Of a stretch of 64,000 bases of DNA, positions 15,503 through 25,736 are shown one piece after another. This DNA is from Brachybacterium epidermidis. GTDB taxonomy: Bacteria; Actinomycetota; Actinomycetes; Actinomycetales; Dermabacteraceae. The stretch is taken from assembly GCF_015209585.1 (NCBI RefSeq), contig NZ_JADEYR010000003.1:174485-238484 (forward strand), read 5' to 3'. The notes beneath the pieces were generated by a model. It was not told the DNA's origin and did no database searches. It saw only the letters and a list, made by a program, of their open reading frames with translations. Position numbers and translations under genes: made by a program. The first letter of the stretch is position 1. The number at the start of each line of letters is the position of its first letter.

Positions 15503-17056
15503 ATGGCTGACCCCACCGACCCCCAGGCATCCGGCTCCGCGCCCGACAGCCGGATCGTCCGCATCAATCTCACCGACCCCGGTGAGGGCCTCACCGAGGC
15601 CGAGATCGTCGACATCAAGGTCTCCGTGGGCGACACGATCGCCATCAACGACGCCGTGATCGAGGTGGAGACCGCCAAGAGCGCCGTCGAGCTGCCCAGC
15701 CACGTCGCCGGTACGGTCACCAAGGTGCTGGTGTCCATCGGCCAGGAGGTGCCCGTCGGCGCCCCGCTGTTGGAGATCGACACCAGCGGCGGCCCCGCCC
15801 CCGAGCAGAGCCCTGCTGCCGGAGACGCGGTGGAGGCCACCCCGCAGGAGACCGCCCAGGCCGCGGAGCAGGACCGTGGCCAAGATCCTGACTCGCAGCG
15901 GGACGCCGACCCCGGGCAGAGCGTCGGTTCCGCGCAGGATGCCGGTTCAGCGCAGGACGCCGGGGCCGACGGGGCCGCGGAGGACGCGGGGGAGGACCAG
16001 CCCAAGAACCTGGTGGGCTACGGCGCACCGTCGGCCCCCCAGCGCCGCCGGCGTCGCCGCACCGCCCAGGAGGAGGACACTCAGGTCCCCATCGACCGGA
16101 TCCTCGCCAAGCCGCCCGTGCGCAAGCTCGCCCGCGACCTCGGCATCGCGCTCGCCGACGTGCTGGCCACCGGGCCCGATGGCACCGTCACCCGTGAGGA
16201 CGTGCTGGCCGCCCAGCAGCGCGCCATGAGCGGCGACACCGTCACCGTGCACGACGGCCAGTACTTCCCCGAGGAGTCGCCGCAGGCCCCCGAGGGCCTG
16301 GACGCCGCAATGAAGTCCAGTCGCCACCAGCCCTTCGCCGGCGTCACCAGCGACGAGCGCACCACCCGGGTCCCGATCCGCTCGGTGCGCAAGCGCACCG
16401 CCGAGGCGATGGTGGCCTCCGCCTTCACCGCCCCGCACGTGACTGTGTTCAATGAGGTCGACATGACTGCTGCCACGCGCATCGTGCAGCAGCTGCGCGG
16501 TTCGCGCGAGTGGTCCGGGGTGAAGGTGAGCCCCCTGGTGGTGGTGGCCAAGGCGCTGCTGGTGGCGATTCGCCGCAACCCGGAGGTCAACGCGTCCTGG
16601 GACGAGGACGCCGGCGAGATCGTCTACAAGCACTTCGTGAACCTCGGCATCGCCGCGGCCACGCCGCGGGGTCTGATCGTCCCGAACATCAAGGACGCCC
16701 ACCTGATGACCCTGCGGGAGCTGGCCGAGGAGATCGACGAGCTCGCCAAGACCGCACGGGCCGGTCGCACTCCGCTGTCGGCAACCCGCGAGGGCACCAT
16801 CACCATCACCAACTTCGGCGTGTTCAACATCGACTCGGGCACCCCGATCCTGAACCCCGGCGAGTCGGTGATCCTGGGGATCGGCGCCATCAAGGAGAAG
16901 CCATGGGTGGTGGACGGCCAGGTGGTGCCCCGGCAGATCGCACAGCTCGCCCTGAGCTTCGACCACCGCCTGATCGACGGGGCCCTCGGTGCCGAACTGC
17001 TGCGCGACATCTCCGCCGTGCTGGAGGACCCGGCGCTCGGACTCGTGTGGGGATGA
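15503..17056 (+). CDS. 2-oxoacid dehydrogenase E2 (dihydrolipoamide acyltransferase)
   Basis: A 517-residue E2 with the full domain order: one lipoyl domain (residues about 12-90, lipoylated Lys in VETAKSAVEL), a long Ala/Asp/Gln-rich flexible linker, a peripheral-subunit-binding domain (PPVRKLARDLGIALADV, then TGPDGTVTREDVLAAQ) and the catalytic acyltransferase domain ending in FDHRLIDGALG, with the HxxxDG catalytic His. It takes the acyl group from E1 and transfers it to CoA. No E3 (lipoamide dehydrogenase) gene is nearby, so it must be supplied from elsewhere. Third gene of the operon, 30 nt after E1 beta. Confidence 0.93.
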   Translation: MADPTDPQASGSAPDSRIVRINLTDPGEGLTEAEIVDIKVSVGDTIAINDAVIEVETAKSAVELPSHVAGTVTKVLVSIGQEVPVGAPLLEIDTSGGPAPEQSPAAGDAVEATPQETAQAAEQDRGQDPDSQRDADPGQSVGSAQDAGSAQDAGADGAAEDAGEDQPKNLVGYGAPSAPQRRRRRRTAQEEDTQVPIDRILAKPPVRKLARDLGIALADVLATGPDGTVTREDVLAAQQRAMSGDTVTVHDGQYFPEESPQAPEGLDAAMKSSRHQPFAGVTSDERTTRVPIRSVRKRTAEAMVASAFTAPHVTVFNEVDMTAATRIVQQLRGSREWSGVKVSPLVVVAKALLVAIRRNPEVNASWDEDAGEIVYKHFVNLGIAAATPRGLIVPNIKDAHLMTLRELAEEIDELAKTARAGRTPLSATREGTITITNFGVFNIDSGTPILNPGESVILGIGAIKEKPWVVDGQVVPRQIAQLALSFDHRLIDGALGAELLRDISAVLEDPALGLVWG

Positions 17057-17143
17057 CCGCTGCGTTCGACTCCTCCGTCACAGCGGGCCCGCACCCGAGG
17101 CCGGCGGTGACCGCGATCCGGTGCGCCTCGGTACTCTGAGGCG

Positions 17144-17695
17144 GTGACCTCCCCCTCCCCACGCCCGACGGCCCGCCGCGATGACGCGCGCATGCACACC
17201 GTCGAGATGGACGCGCTGCGACTGGAGGACAGCACCGAGGCCGAGACCCTCAGCTCCGGTCCTCCGCGGACGCCCCTTCCCTCCCGGCAGGTCGTCCTCC
17301 TGGTCGCGGCCGGCGGGGCGCTCGGTGCACTGCTGCGGTTCCTGCTGAGCGCGGCCGTACCGAGCCTGGCCACGCCCACCCTGGTGGAGCTGCCCTGGGC
17401 GACCCTGCTGGCCAACGTGCTGGGATGCCTGGGGCTGGGGGCACTGGTCGGAGTGCTCGAGGTGCGGCCGGGCAGGCCCTGGATGCAGCCGCTGCTGGGC
17501 ACCGGCCTGTGCGGGGGCTTCACCACCATGTCCACGGCAGTGCTGGACGGGGCGGCCATGATGGGTGCGGACTTCGCGATCCTCGCCATCGTCTACGCCA
17601 CCCTCTCGCTGGTGCTCAGCATCGGCGCGCTGGTGGTGGGCATGCTTATCGCGCGCTTCCTGGCACGCCGTGGTCCGGAGCAGGTGAGCGCATGA
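17144..17695 (+). CDS. crcB: fluoride channel CrcB/FluC
   Basis: A 183-residue protein with four membrane spans after a 45-residue polar N-terminus. Fluc landmarks are GGALGALLRF in span 1, TLLANVLGCLGLG in span 2 and LCGGFTTMSTA in span 3, which carries the Thr/Ser track and the position of the central sodium site. It exports toxic fluoride down its gradient. The GTG at 17144 follows TACTCT by exactly 6 nt, so the mRNA is probably leaderless and there is no space for a fluoride riboswitch. Overlaps the second crcB gene by 4 nt; in actinobacteria paired genes make a heterodimeric channel. Confidence 0.92.
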   Translation: MTSPSPRPTARRDDARMHTVEMDALRLEDSTEAETLSSGPPRTPLPSRQVVLLVAAGGALGALLRFLLSAAVPSLATPTLVELPWATLLANVLGCLGLGALVGVLEVRPGRPWMQPLLGTGLCGGFTTMSTAVLDGAAMMGADFAILAIVYATLSLVLSIGALVVGMLIARFLARRGPEQVSA

Positions 17696-18111
17696 CCTTC
17701 CTGCTGAGCATGCTCGTGGTCGCCCTGGGCGGCGCCGGGGGAGCGGCCAGCCGCTGGGGCCTGATCGTGCTCATGGAGCGGCGTGCCGCCGCCCGCGAGC
17801 GGTCCGGCCACGGGCACCTGCCCACCGGCCTGGAGATGATGCCGTGGGCGACGTTCCTGGCGAACCTCCTGGCCTGCCTGCTGCTGGGGATCCTGGTGAT
17901 GCGGCTGGGATCGGTGGGAGGGACCCTCGAGCTGCTGTACCTGCTGCTGGGCGTGGGGTACTGCGGGGCCCTGTCCACGGTGGCCACCGCGGCGCTGGAC
18001 GTGGTGAACCTGGTGCGGCGCGGGGCGCCGGTGCTCGGGCTCGGCTACGTGCTGTTCACCATCGGCACCGGCATGGCCGCCCTATGGCTGGGCCTGGTGA
18101 TCGGCTCGTGA
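17692..18111 (+). CDS. crcB: second CrcB/FluC subunit, divergent
   Basis: A 139-residue four-span paralogue of the gene before it. It keeps GGAGGAASRWGL in span 1 and TFLANLLACLLLG in span 2, but span 3 reads YCGALSTVATAALD where an active subunit normally has GFCGGFTTFSTF, so the phenylalanine pair lining the pore is missing. That suggests an asymmetric partner for the upstream subunit rather than an independent channel. The 4-nt overlap with both neighbours supports joint expression. Confidence 0.88.
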   Translation: MTFLLSMLVVALGGAGGAASRWGLIVLMERRAAARERSGHGHLPTGLEMMPWATFLANLLACLLLGILVMRLGSVGGTLELLYLLLGVGYCGALSTVATAALDVVNLVRRGAPVLGLGYVLFTIGTGMAALWLGLVIGS

Positions 18112-20036
18112 CCGCACCCCCCTCCCGGCGCGGCGCCCGCGACGCTGCAGCCCGCCGCCCTGACGCCGACTCCCGTCCCGACCGCTCCCCGCTGATCCCG
18201 GCCCTCATCGGAGGCGCCGTCCTGCTGGTGCTCGCCGCGATCTCGGTGCTCGCGGCCGACGCCGCCGGGGCCGGCAACCCCGTGCTGCGCGATGCAGGAC
18301 TGATCGCCCGCACCGGGGCGCCTGTCGCCGCCCTGATCGCCGACCTCGCCGGCGCGATGTCCCTGGGCGGGGCGCTGCTGGCCGGATGGCTGCTGCGCGA
18401 GGAGGCCGACCGCTCCCGCGCCATGCTGGTGGTGGCGGTGACCGCGGGCGTGACCACGGTGGCGCGCGGCGTCGCCCTGCTGTTCTCCTACGCGATCGCC
18501 ACTGGACAGCCGGTCGGATCGGACCGATTCGGCTCCGACCTCAGCGTGTACCTGGCCACGGACCTAGGGGTGTGGCTGCTGACAGCCCTGCTGGTCAGCG
18601 CCGCAGCCACCGCTGTGGCCGTCACCGGGTCCTCCCGGGGCCTGGCCCGCGTGGTCACCGTGATGATCGCCGCCGTGGCGTTCTGCGCCGCCATGACCGG
18701 GCACGCCTCCGGCGGGGACACCCACGAGGTCGCCACCTCCACCATGATGGTGCACCTGCTGGCCGTGGGCATCTGGCTGGGCGGCCTGGCCGTGCTGCAG
18801 CTGCTGCCGGCCACCTCCCGGGACGATGCTGCCGTGGTGCGCGGCTACTCCCACCTGGCCCTGATCGCCTGGATCGCCCTCGCCCTCAGCGGCGTGTGGG
18901 CGCTCGCGGTGCGCATGAACTCCCCGGCCGAGCTGCTCACCCACCCCTATGTGCAGCTCGGTGCCGCCAAGGCCGTGCTGCTGCTGGCCCTGGGGGCGAT
19001 GGGCGCGCTGCAGCGCCGCCAGATCGCCACCGGCCTCGCTCGCACCGCTGCCGAAGGGCAGGGCCCGCCGCCGGTGGCGGTGTACCGCAGGCTCGCCCTG
19101 ATGGAGCTGGCCCTGCTGGGGCTGGCCGTGTCCCTGGCCGCGGCCATGAGCTCCTCCCCGCCGCCGGCCGAGGCCGTCCCTCCGCCTCCGGGCCCGGCCG
19201 CCGTGCTCTCCGGCTACCCGCTGCCTCCAGCCCCGGAGCTCACCACGGTGCTCACCCAGTGGCGGCCCGACCCCTTCGGCATGGCCCTGGCCTGCGCCCT
19301 GCTGCTGTGGTGGTGGCGCCCCGCCGCGCCGTCCCGCGAGCGGGCAGCGAGCATCCGCCTGGTGGCAGGGGCTGCGCTGCTGGTGCTGGTCACCTCCGGT
19401 GCACTGAACGTGTACGCCAAGGTGCTCGTCTCCGCCCACGTGCTGCAGCACGTGCTGCTGGTGGCGGCGGGCGCCCTGATCGGCAGTGCGCTCACCGTGC
19501 CGGCGGCTGTGCGCGTGCTGGGGCGGGGACGCACTTGGCTCGCCGCCCTGGTGGCCGCCGCCCCGGTGGCGCTGCTGATCGCGGTGTACGCCGGGCCCGG
19601 GCTGCGCGTCGCGCTCGAGAGCCACGTCGCCCATCTGGGGCTGCAGGTGCTCGCCCTGGTCGGTGGTGCGCTTGCGGTGCTGCTGGTGCGCACTGCGCTT
19701 GAGGAAGCTCCTGCCGCCGAGGTTGCTGGCAAGCGTCGACGCTCCACGGTGGCCCGTGCCGCGCTGGTGGCGGGCGGGCCGCTCCTTCTGCTCGTGGTGG
19801 CGGGCATCGCCCTGTCCACCACGGACATCCTGCTGGCGGCCAGCTGGTTCGGCGCGACGGGTCGGCAGTGGTGGCCGGACGCCCTGGCCGATCAGCACGG
19901 GGTCGGATTCCTCATCGCCGGGCTGGCCGTGCTCTGCGCGGCGGTCGTTCCGGTTGTGCTCCGGAGGGGTCGCCGCCAGGCGGCCGGTTCGCAGCTCGTC
20001 CTGAAACCAGGAGTGCGCACCACAACCGGGAGCTGA
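18108..20036 (+). CDS. CopD-CtaG fusion membrane protein
   Basis: A 642-residue protein with about 14 to 16 membrane spans. The first half resembles CopD (GAMSLGGALLAGWLL, TGHASGGDTHEV, MVHLLAVGIWLGGLAVL, with several membrane histidines), and the second half, from about residue 380, resembles the caa3-type CtaG assembly factor (WRPDPFGMALACALLLWWW, SAHVLQHVLLVA, DQHGVGFLIAGLA). Such fusions are common in actinobacteria and are linked to copper delivery to cytochrome oxidase or copper uptake. Its GTG overlaps the crcB2 stop by 4 nt, so it belongs to the same transcript. Confidence 0.85.
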   Translation: MTAPPSRRGARDAAARRPDADSRPDRSPLIPALIGGAVLLVLAAISVLAADAAGAGNPVLRDAGLIARTGAPVAALIADLAGAMSLGGALLAGWLLREEADRSRAMLVVAVTAGVTTVARGVALLFSYAIATGQPVGSDRFGSDLSVYLATDLGVWLLTALLVSAAATAVAVTGSSRGLARVVTVMIAAVAFCAAMTGHASGGDTHEVATSTMMVHLLAVGIWLGGLAVLQLLPATSRDDAAVVRGYSHLALIAWIALALSGVWALAVRMNSPAELLTHPYVQLGAAKAVLLLALGAMGALQRRQIATGLARTAAEGQGPPPVAVYRRLALMELALLGLAVSLAAAMSSSPPPAEAVPPPPGPAAVLSGYPLPPAPELTTVLTQWRPDPFGMALACALLLWWWRPAAPSRERAASIRLVAGAALLVLVTSGALNVYAKVLVSAHVLQHVLLVAAGALIGSALTVPAAVRVLGRGRTWLAALVAAAPVALLIAVYAGPGLRVALESHVAHLGLQVLALVGGALAVLLVRTALEEAPAAEVAGKRRRSTVARAALVAGGPLLLLVVAGIALSTTDILLAASWFGATGRQWWPDALADQHGVGFLIAGLAVLCAAVVPVVLRRGRRQAAGSQLVLKPGVRTTTGS

Positions 20037-20056
20037 CAGTTCGATCCGGCGCTGGT

Positions 20057-20081
20057 GCGGGGATCCCGCGGGGATCCCCGC
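20057..20081. repeat. overlapping GC-rich palindromes after the CopD-CtaG gene
   Basis: GCGGGGATCCCCGC (20068-20081) is a perfect 14-bp palindrome, and its first 11 bases are nearly repeated just before it as GCGGGGATCCCGC (20057-20069). It lies 20 bp past the upstream stop codon and just before the vapB operator. It could help end the upstream transcript, but has neither a loop nor a T-run, so it is not a standard terminator. Confidence 0.4.
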
Positions 20082-20086
20082 AGTGC

Positions 20087-20127
20087 GCATCAGTGATGCA
20101 TGATGCGTGCATCACTGATGCTACGCT
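20087..20127 (+). promoter_or_regulatory. vapBC operator palindrome with leaderless promoter
   Basis: A perfect inverted repeat with 14-bp arms (GCATCAGTGATGCA at 20087-20100 and its complement at 20108-20121) and a 7-nt centre. Its right arm ends exactly where the -10 hexamer TACGCT (20122-20127) begins, and that hexamer is 6 nt before the antitoxin ATG. A bound VapB-VapC complex would cover the promoter; this is the clearest operator in the window. Confidence 0.8.
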
Positions 20128-20133
20128 GAATGC

Positions 20134-20355
20134 ATGAGAACCACCGTCAATCTCACGCCGGATGTCGAGGCCGAGGTCGCCAGGCTGCGCCGTGAGCACG
20201 GGCTGGGCACCAGTGAAGCTGTGGTCACCCTTGCGCGACGGGGGATGCAACGCGGCAGCGCGCGGCAGCGGTTCGTCCAGCGCACCGAATCGCTCGGAGC
20301 TCGCATTGATGTCAGCAACATCGGCGAGGTCCTGGACACTCTCGATCACGAATGA
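20134..20355 (+). CDS. vapB: VapB-type ribbon-helix-helix antitoxin
   Basis: A 73-residue antitoxin. MRTTVNLTPDVEAEVARLRR is a ribbon-helix-helix start, followed by a second helix (GTSEAVVTLARRGMQ) and a C-terminal toxin-binding tail (SLGARIDVSNIGEVLDTLDH). It neutralises the PIN toxin encoded next and represses the operon from the palindrome directly upstream. Stop and toxin start overlap by 4 nt. Confidence 0.88.
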   Translation: MRTTVNLTPDVEAEVARLRREHGLGTSEAVVTLARRGMQRGSARQRFVQRTESLGARIDVSNIGEVLDTLDHE

Positions 20356-20780
20356 TCGTCGACGCCAACATCCTGCTCTATGCGGTGGACGAGTCAGCTC
20401 GGGACCACCCCTCCGCCAGGTCCTTCCTCGAGGAGCACCTCAACGGTGAGGTGAGGATCGGACTTCCATGGCAGAGCCTGTCGGCGTTCCTGCGCATCGC
20501 CACGCACCCCCGGATCATGGGCACGCCCTTGTCGGCACCCACCGCAGCGGTCTTCGTGGACGACTGGCTCGGGGCCCCCGCGGCGTGGATGCCCGATGTC
20601 ACCCCGGCGAGCTGGTCGATCCTGCGTGGCCTGATGGAGAAGCACGATGTGACCGGCAACCTGGTTCCCGATGCCCAGCTCGCGGCTCTGGCCATCCAAT
20701 ACGGGGTGCCGGTTGTCAGCGCAGACTCCGATTTCGCCCGATTCACGGACGTCACGTGGCTCAACCCCTGTGCACGGTGA
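20352..20780 (+). CDS. vapC: VapC-type PIN-domain toxin
   Basis: A 142-residue PIN-domain ribonuclease of the group common in mycobacteria. The metal-binding acids are visible in MIVDANILLYAVDE, in LVPDAQLAALAIQYG and in VVSADSDFARF; WQSLSAFLRIATHPRI follows the usual spacing. Expected to cut a specific RNA, often a tRNA or rRNA loop. Third toxin-antitoxin module in the window and the only one on the plus strand. Confidence 0.9.
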   Translation: MIVDANILLYAVDESARDHPSARSFLEEHLNGEVRIGLPWQSLSAFLRIATHPRIMGTPLSAPTAAVFVDDWLGAPAAWMPDVTPASWSILRGLMEKHDVTGNLVPDAQLAALAIQYGVPVVSADSDFARFTDVTWLNPCAR

Positions 20781-20785
20781 ATGAC

Positions 20786-20801
20786 ATGGGCAGGTGCCCA
20801 T
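20786..20801. terminator. short hairpin after vapC
   Basis: ATGGGCA-GG-TGCCCAT is a perfect inverted repeat with 7-bp arms starting 5 bp past the vapC stop. Its position suggests 3'-end protection or termination, but the 2-nt centre and lack of a T-run make it weak. Confidence 0.3.
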
Positions 20802-20866
20802 CGATCCGAGCGCACGGCACGGCGCATTCCGTCCTGCGCGGGAGCTGACGAACCGGCTCGGAGTGA

Positions 20867-20882
20867 CGTTCCCGCGGGAACG
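20867..20882. repeat. perfect 16-bp palindrome between convergent genes
   Basis: CGTTCCCGCGGGAACG is self-complementary over all 16 bases. It stands between the convergent vapC and flavoprotein genes, 48 bp from the latter's stop. With no loop it is more like a protein-binding site than a terminator; I cannot name a binder. Confidence 0.45.
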
Positions 20883-20930
20883 CCTCAATGCTCCCGGTGG
20901 AGGATCGCCCCGAGCCGTGCCGCGGGCGGG

Positions 20931-22358
20931 TCAGGCGAACAGCGACCGCACCGTGCGCAGGCGCCCCAGCAGGCGGTCGCGGTCCACGAACGGCACCACA
21001 CGGCCCTCGGAGGAGTCGGCCGGATTGCGAGTGGCCGGCGGCGTGGACTCGGCAGCGCGGCGGTTGACCGGGGCGGTGCCCAGCTTCCCGGTAATCCGGC
21101 CCAGCAGGCCGCCGCCCTTGCCCGCGGTGGTCACCGGCACCGCGGAATCGGAGCCCGCGCGGGCGCGGTGGAACTGGGTGAGGGCGGGGGAGCCGTCGCG
21201 CACGGCCTTCATCAGGTAGGCGGCGATGTCGGCCTGTTCCACCAGGATCGGCAGCACCCCACCGGAGACCCGGTTCTGACCGAGCACCACCAGGTCGTCG
21301 CGACCCCGTGGGAACGCTCCCAGGAACAGGTCCAGCTCACCGCGGGCGGTGCGGGGGATGACGTCCTCCGGGAGGTGGTCCGCACCGGTCTCGTACCCGG
21401 TGGCCAGCACGATCAGGTCGGGCCGGTAGTCGGATTCGTCGGCGTAGACCACCGTGCCGTCGGCCCGTACCCCGGTCACCGGGGCGATCGGGGTGATGCG
21501 GCCCTCGCGGATCCGGTCCAGCACGTCGTCGGAGATGATCACCGCGTCCTCCAGGACGCTCGCGGACGGCTTGGGCAGCCCGACGTCCGACGGGTCCCCG
21601 GCCATCCGGCCGATGACCGTCTGTGCGATCGCGTCGTTGAGCTTCCCGAGCGCGGCGGGCTCGCGGGAAGCAGCCACGTCCCCGGGCATGCCGGCGATGT
21701 GGCGGGGCACGATCCAGTGTCCGGTGCGCACGGACCAGCGCACCTCCAGGGCGCGACGGGCGGCGTCCACCGCGATATCGGCCGCGGACTGGCCGGACCC
21801 CACCACCAGCACACGCCTGCCCTCCAGGCCGTCGGCGCCGTTCCACTGCTTGGAGTGGATCACGCGGACCGCGGGATCGACCTCGGCCGCCCAGGCGGGG
21901 AGGTGGGGTCGCTCGGAGATGCCGTGGGCGGAGATCACCGCGGCGTAGATGTGGATCTCCCCGGTGGAGAACTCCACCTGCCACACGCCCTCGGAGAACG
22001 GGCGCGCAGAGCGCACCTCGACGCCGGGCCGGAAGTGCTCGGTGAGGTCGTAGCGGGCCGCATAGGCGCGCAGGTACTTGCCCATCTGCTCGGGCCGCAG
22101 GTAGTCGGGGAAGGACACCGGCTGGATCATGTCCTCGTACTGCGTGAAGCGGCGCGAGGAGACCATCTCCATCGAGCGCCAGGTGGGGGAGTCCTCCCGC
22201 TCCTCGTTCCAGATGCCGCCCACGTGGGCGGAGCGGTCCACCAGGTCGAAGGGCACCTCCAGGGCCTTCAGGGCGGCGGCGGCGGCGAGTCCCGCGGGAC
22301 CGGCGCCGATCACCAGCACCTTCTCGCGGGTGGGGACCGGGTCGTGGAGCTCGGACAT
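20931..22358 (-). CDS. FMO-like FAD/NAD(P)-dependent monooxygenase
   Basis: A 475-residue flavoprotein of the flavin-containing monooxygenase type. The N-terminal FAD motif is VLVIGAGPAGLAAAAAL, followed by VGGIWNEE; the second, NAD(P)-binding Rossmann motif is VLVVGSGQSAADIA, and the ATG-type block is LIVLATGYETG. The exact FMO signature (FxGxxxHxxxY) is only partly present (VIHSKQWNG), so class assignment is approximate. Substrate unknown. GGAAGG lies upstream of the ATG with a 7-nt gap. The C-terminal 60 residues are low-complexity and probably disordered. Confidence 0.82.
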   Translation of the reverse strand: MSELHDPVPTREKVLVIGAGPAGLAAAAALKALEVPFDLVDRSAHVGGIWNEEREDSPTWRSMEMVSSRRFTQYEDMIQPVSFPDYLRPEQMGKYLRAYAARYDLTEHFRPGVEVRSARPFSEGVWQVEFSTGEIHIYAAVISAHGISERPHLPAWAAEVDPAVRVIHSKQWNGADGLEGRRVLVVGSGQSAADIAVDAARRALEVRWSVRTGHWIVPRHIAGMPGDVAASREPAALGKLNDAIAQTVIGRMAGDPSDVGLPKPSASVLEDAVIISDDVLDRIREGRITPIAPVTGVRADGTVVYADESDYRPDLIVLATGYETGADHLPEDVIPRTARGELDLFLGAFPRGRDDLVVLGQNRVSGGVLPILVEQADIAAYLMKAVRDGSPALTQFHRARAGSDSAVPVTTAGKGGGLLGRITGKLGTAPVNRRAAESTPPATRNPADSSEGRVVPFVDRDRLLGRLRTVRSLFA

Positions 22359-22475
22359 CGAGGGGCCTTCCGGATCGGGCGTCGGGCGGGTGCACGCGGA
22401 GGTGGCTCCGGCACCGCGCCCAGCGGCAAGCAGACGTGCACCATCCTAGGCGCTGGCCTGGAGAGCCGCGCGGCC

Positions 22476-24325
<1,850 letters not shown>

Positions 24326-24428
24326 ACCGGCTCCGATCGTGTTAACTTCTGTGGCACATCGCATGATGTGAAAGTTTCTTCGATCCCCCCAGGATCCTCG
24401 CTCAGCCGCGAGCCTCAAAGGAGTTTCC
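24326..24428. promoter_or_regulatory. divergent promoter region of the cell-wall sugar island
   Basis: This 103-bp gap separates the minus-strand kinase from the plus-strand importer operon and is AT-richer than its surroundings. It contains ACATC-GCAT-GATGT (24356-24369), an inverted repeat, directly followed by GAAAGTTTC (24370-24378), a second small palindrome. These are candidate sites for the RpiR-type regulator encoded at the operon end. AAAGGAG (from 24417) is the ribosome site of the binding-protein gene. Confidence 0.5.
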
Positions 24429-25736
24429 ATGATCGCACGACGACGTGTTCTCGCAGCCGGTGCCGCCGGCAGCGCCGCTCTCACCCTGGCCGCCTGCGGG
24501 GCGGGAGGCACCGGTGGCGGCGGCACCGACCCCACGGACACCGAGGCCAATGCCGACAAGACCATCACCCTGTGGATCATGCAGGGCACCAACGCCAAGA
24601 CCGATGAGTACGTCGAGGCGCTGAAGACGGCCTTCACCGAGCAGACCGGCGCCACCCTGGACGTGCAGGTCCAGCCCTGGGACGGTGCCCACGACAAGTT
24701 CGTGACCGCCATGAGCGGCGGCACCGGTCCGGACGTCGCCGAGGTGGGCACCACCTGGACACCCGAGTTCGCCGACGCCGGCGGGCTCTCCGACCTCACC
24801 GCCGAGATCGAGGAGGCCGGCCTCAAGGACAGCCTGGTCCAGGGGCTGGTCGAGTCCGGCACCCTGGACGGCAAGCTCTACGGCATGCCCTGGTACGCCG
24901 GGGTTCGCTCGATCCTCGGCAACAAGGAGAAGCTCGAGGCCGCGGGCGTGGCCGAGCAGCCCCAGTCCTGGGACGACCTGCTCACCATGATCACCGCCCT
25001 CAAGGAGTCCGACCCCGACTCCATCCCCTTCCCCGTCGCCGGTGCCAGCTCCTTCTCGATGCTGCCCTTCGTGTGGGGTGCGGGCGGCGACATCGCCACC
25101 GAGGAGGGCGGCGAGTGGACCGCCACCATCAACTCCCCGGAATCGGTGGAGGGCCTGACCTGGTACACCGACCTGGCGCTCAAGCACGACGCCTCCACCG
25201 CCGCCGCCTCCACCTGGCTGGAGACGGACTCCCTGGCCGCCTTCCTGCAGGGCGACGTGGGCATGTTCATCACCGGCTCGTGGGTGCCCGCCACCATCGA
25301 GCAGGACAACCCGGAGATGTTCGAGAAGCTCGTGGCGTACACGATCCCCGCGAAGGACAGCCCCGTGGCCAAGTCCTTCCTGGGCGGATCCCACCTGTGC
25401 CGCTTCGAGGAGTCCCAGGAGCCCGAGCTGGCCTTCGAGCTGATAAAGCTGATGGCCACCGGCGAGTTCGCCACCCGCTGGGCCACCGAGACCAACTTCT
25501 TCCCCGGTGACCAGGCCGCGCTGGACGAGGTGGTCGCCTCCGGTGACGAGCTCACCCAGGTGTTCGCCCAGCAGATGAGCGAGGGCGGCACCTCGGTGCC
25601 GGTCACCCCCGCCTGGGGCAAGATCGAGGGCAAGAAGACCATCACCACCCTGCTGACCGAGGTCCTCGGCGGCACTCCGGCCCAGGAAGCGGCCGACGCC
25701 GCCGCCGAGGAGATGGACCAGATCTTCCAGTCATGA
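24429..25736 (+). CDS. sugar ABC transporter substrate-binding lipoprotein
   Basis: A 435-residue extracellular solute-binding protein (family 1, CUT1 type). The signal peptide MIARRRVLAAGAAGSAALTL carries an RRR patch that may be a Tat signal, and ends in a lipobox LAAC with the lipidated Cys at about residue 23; a Gly/Thr-rich linker follows. Mature landmarks are ITLWIMQG, GTGPDVAEVGTTW and LDGKLYGMPWYAG. It should capture a sugar outside the membrane; context (NagZ, AnmK, MurQ) points to a peptidoglycan fragment such as MurNAc or GlcNAc-MurNAc. Strong AAAGGAG ribosome site, and a 4-nt overlap with the first permease. Confidence 0.92.
   Translation: MIARRRVLAAGAAGSAALTLAACGAGGTGGGGTDPTDTEANADKTITLWIMQGTNAKTDEYVEALKTAFTEQTGATLDVQVQPWDGAHDKFVTAMSGGTGPDVAEVGTTWTPEFADAGGLSDLTAEIEEAGLKDSLVQGLVESGTLDGKLYGMPWYAGVRSILGNKEKLEAAGVAEQPQSWDDLLTMITALKESDPDSIPFPVAGASSFSMLPFVWGAGGDIATEEGGEWTATINSPESVEGLTWYTDLALKHDASTAAASTWLETDSLAAFLQGDVGMFITGSWVPATIEQDNPEMFEKLVAYTIPAKDSPVAKSFLGGSHLCRFEESQEPELAFELIKLMATGEFATRWATETNFFPGDQAALDEVVASGDELTQVFAQQMSEGGTSVPVTPAWGKIEGKKTITTLLTEVLGGTPAQEAADAAAEEMDQIFQS

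Noticed and set aside
17057..17143. Possible fluoride riboswitch before crcB
   Set aside because: The conserved GGNGAUGG and pseudoknot elements are not present, and the start codon lies 6 nt from the -10 hexamer, leaving no room for a leader RNA.
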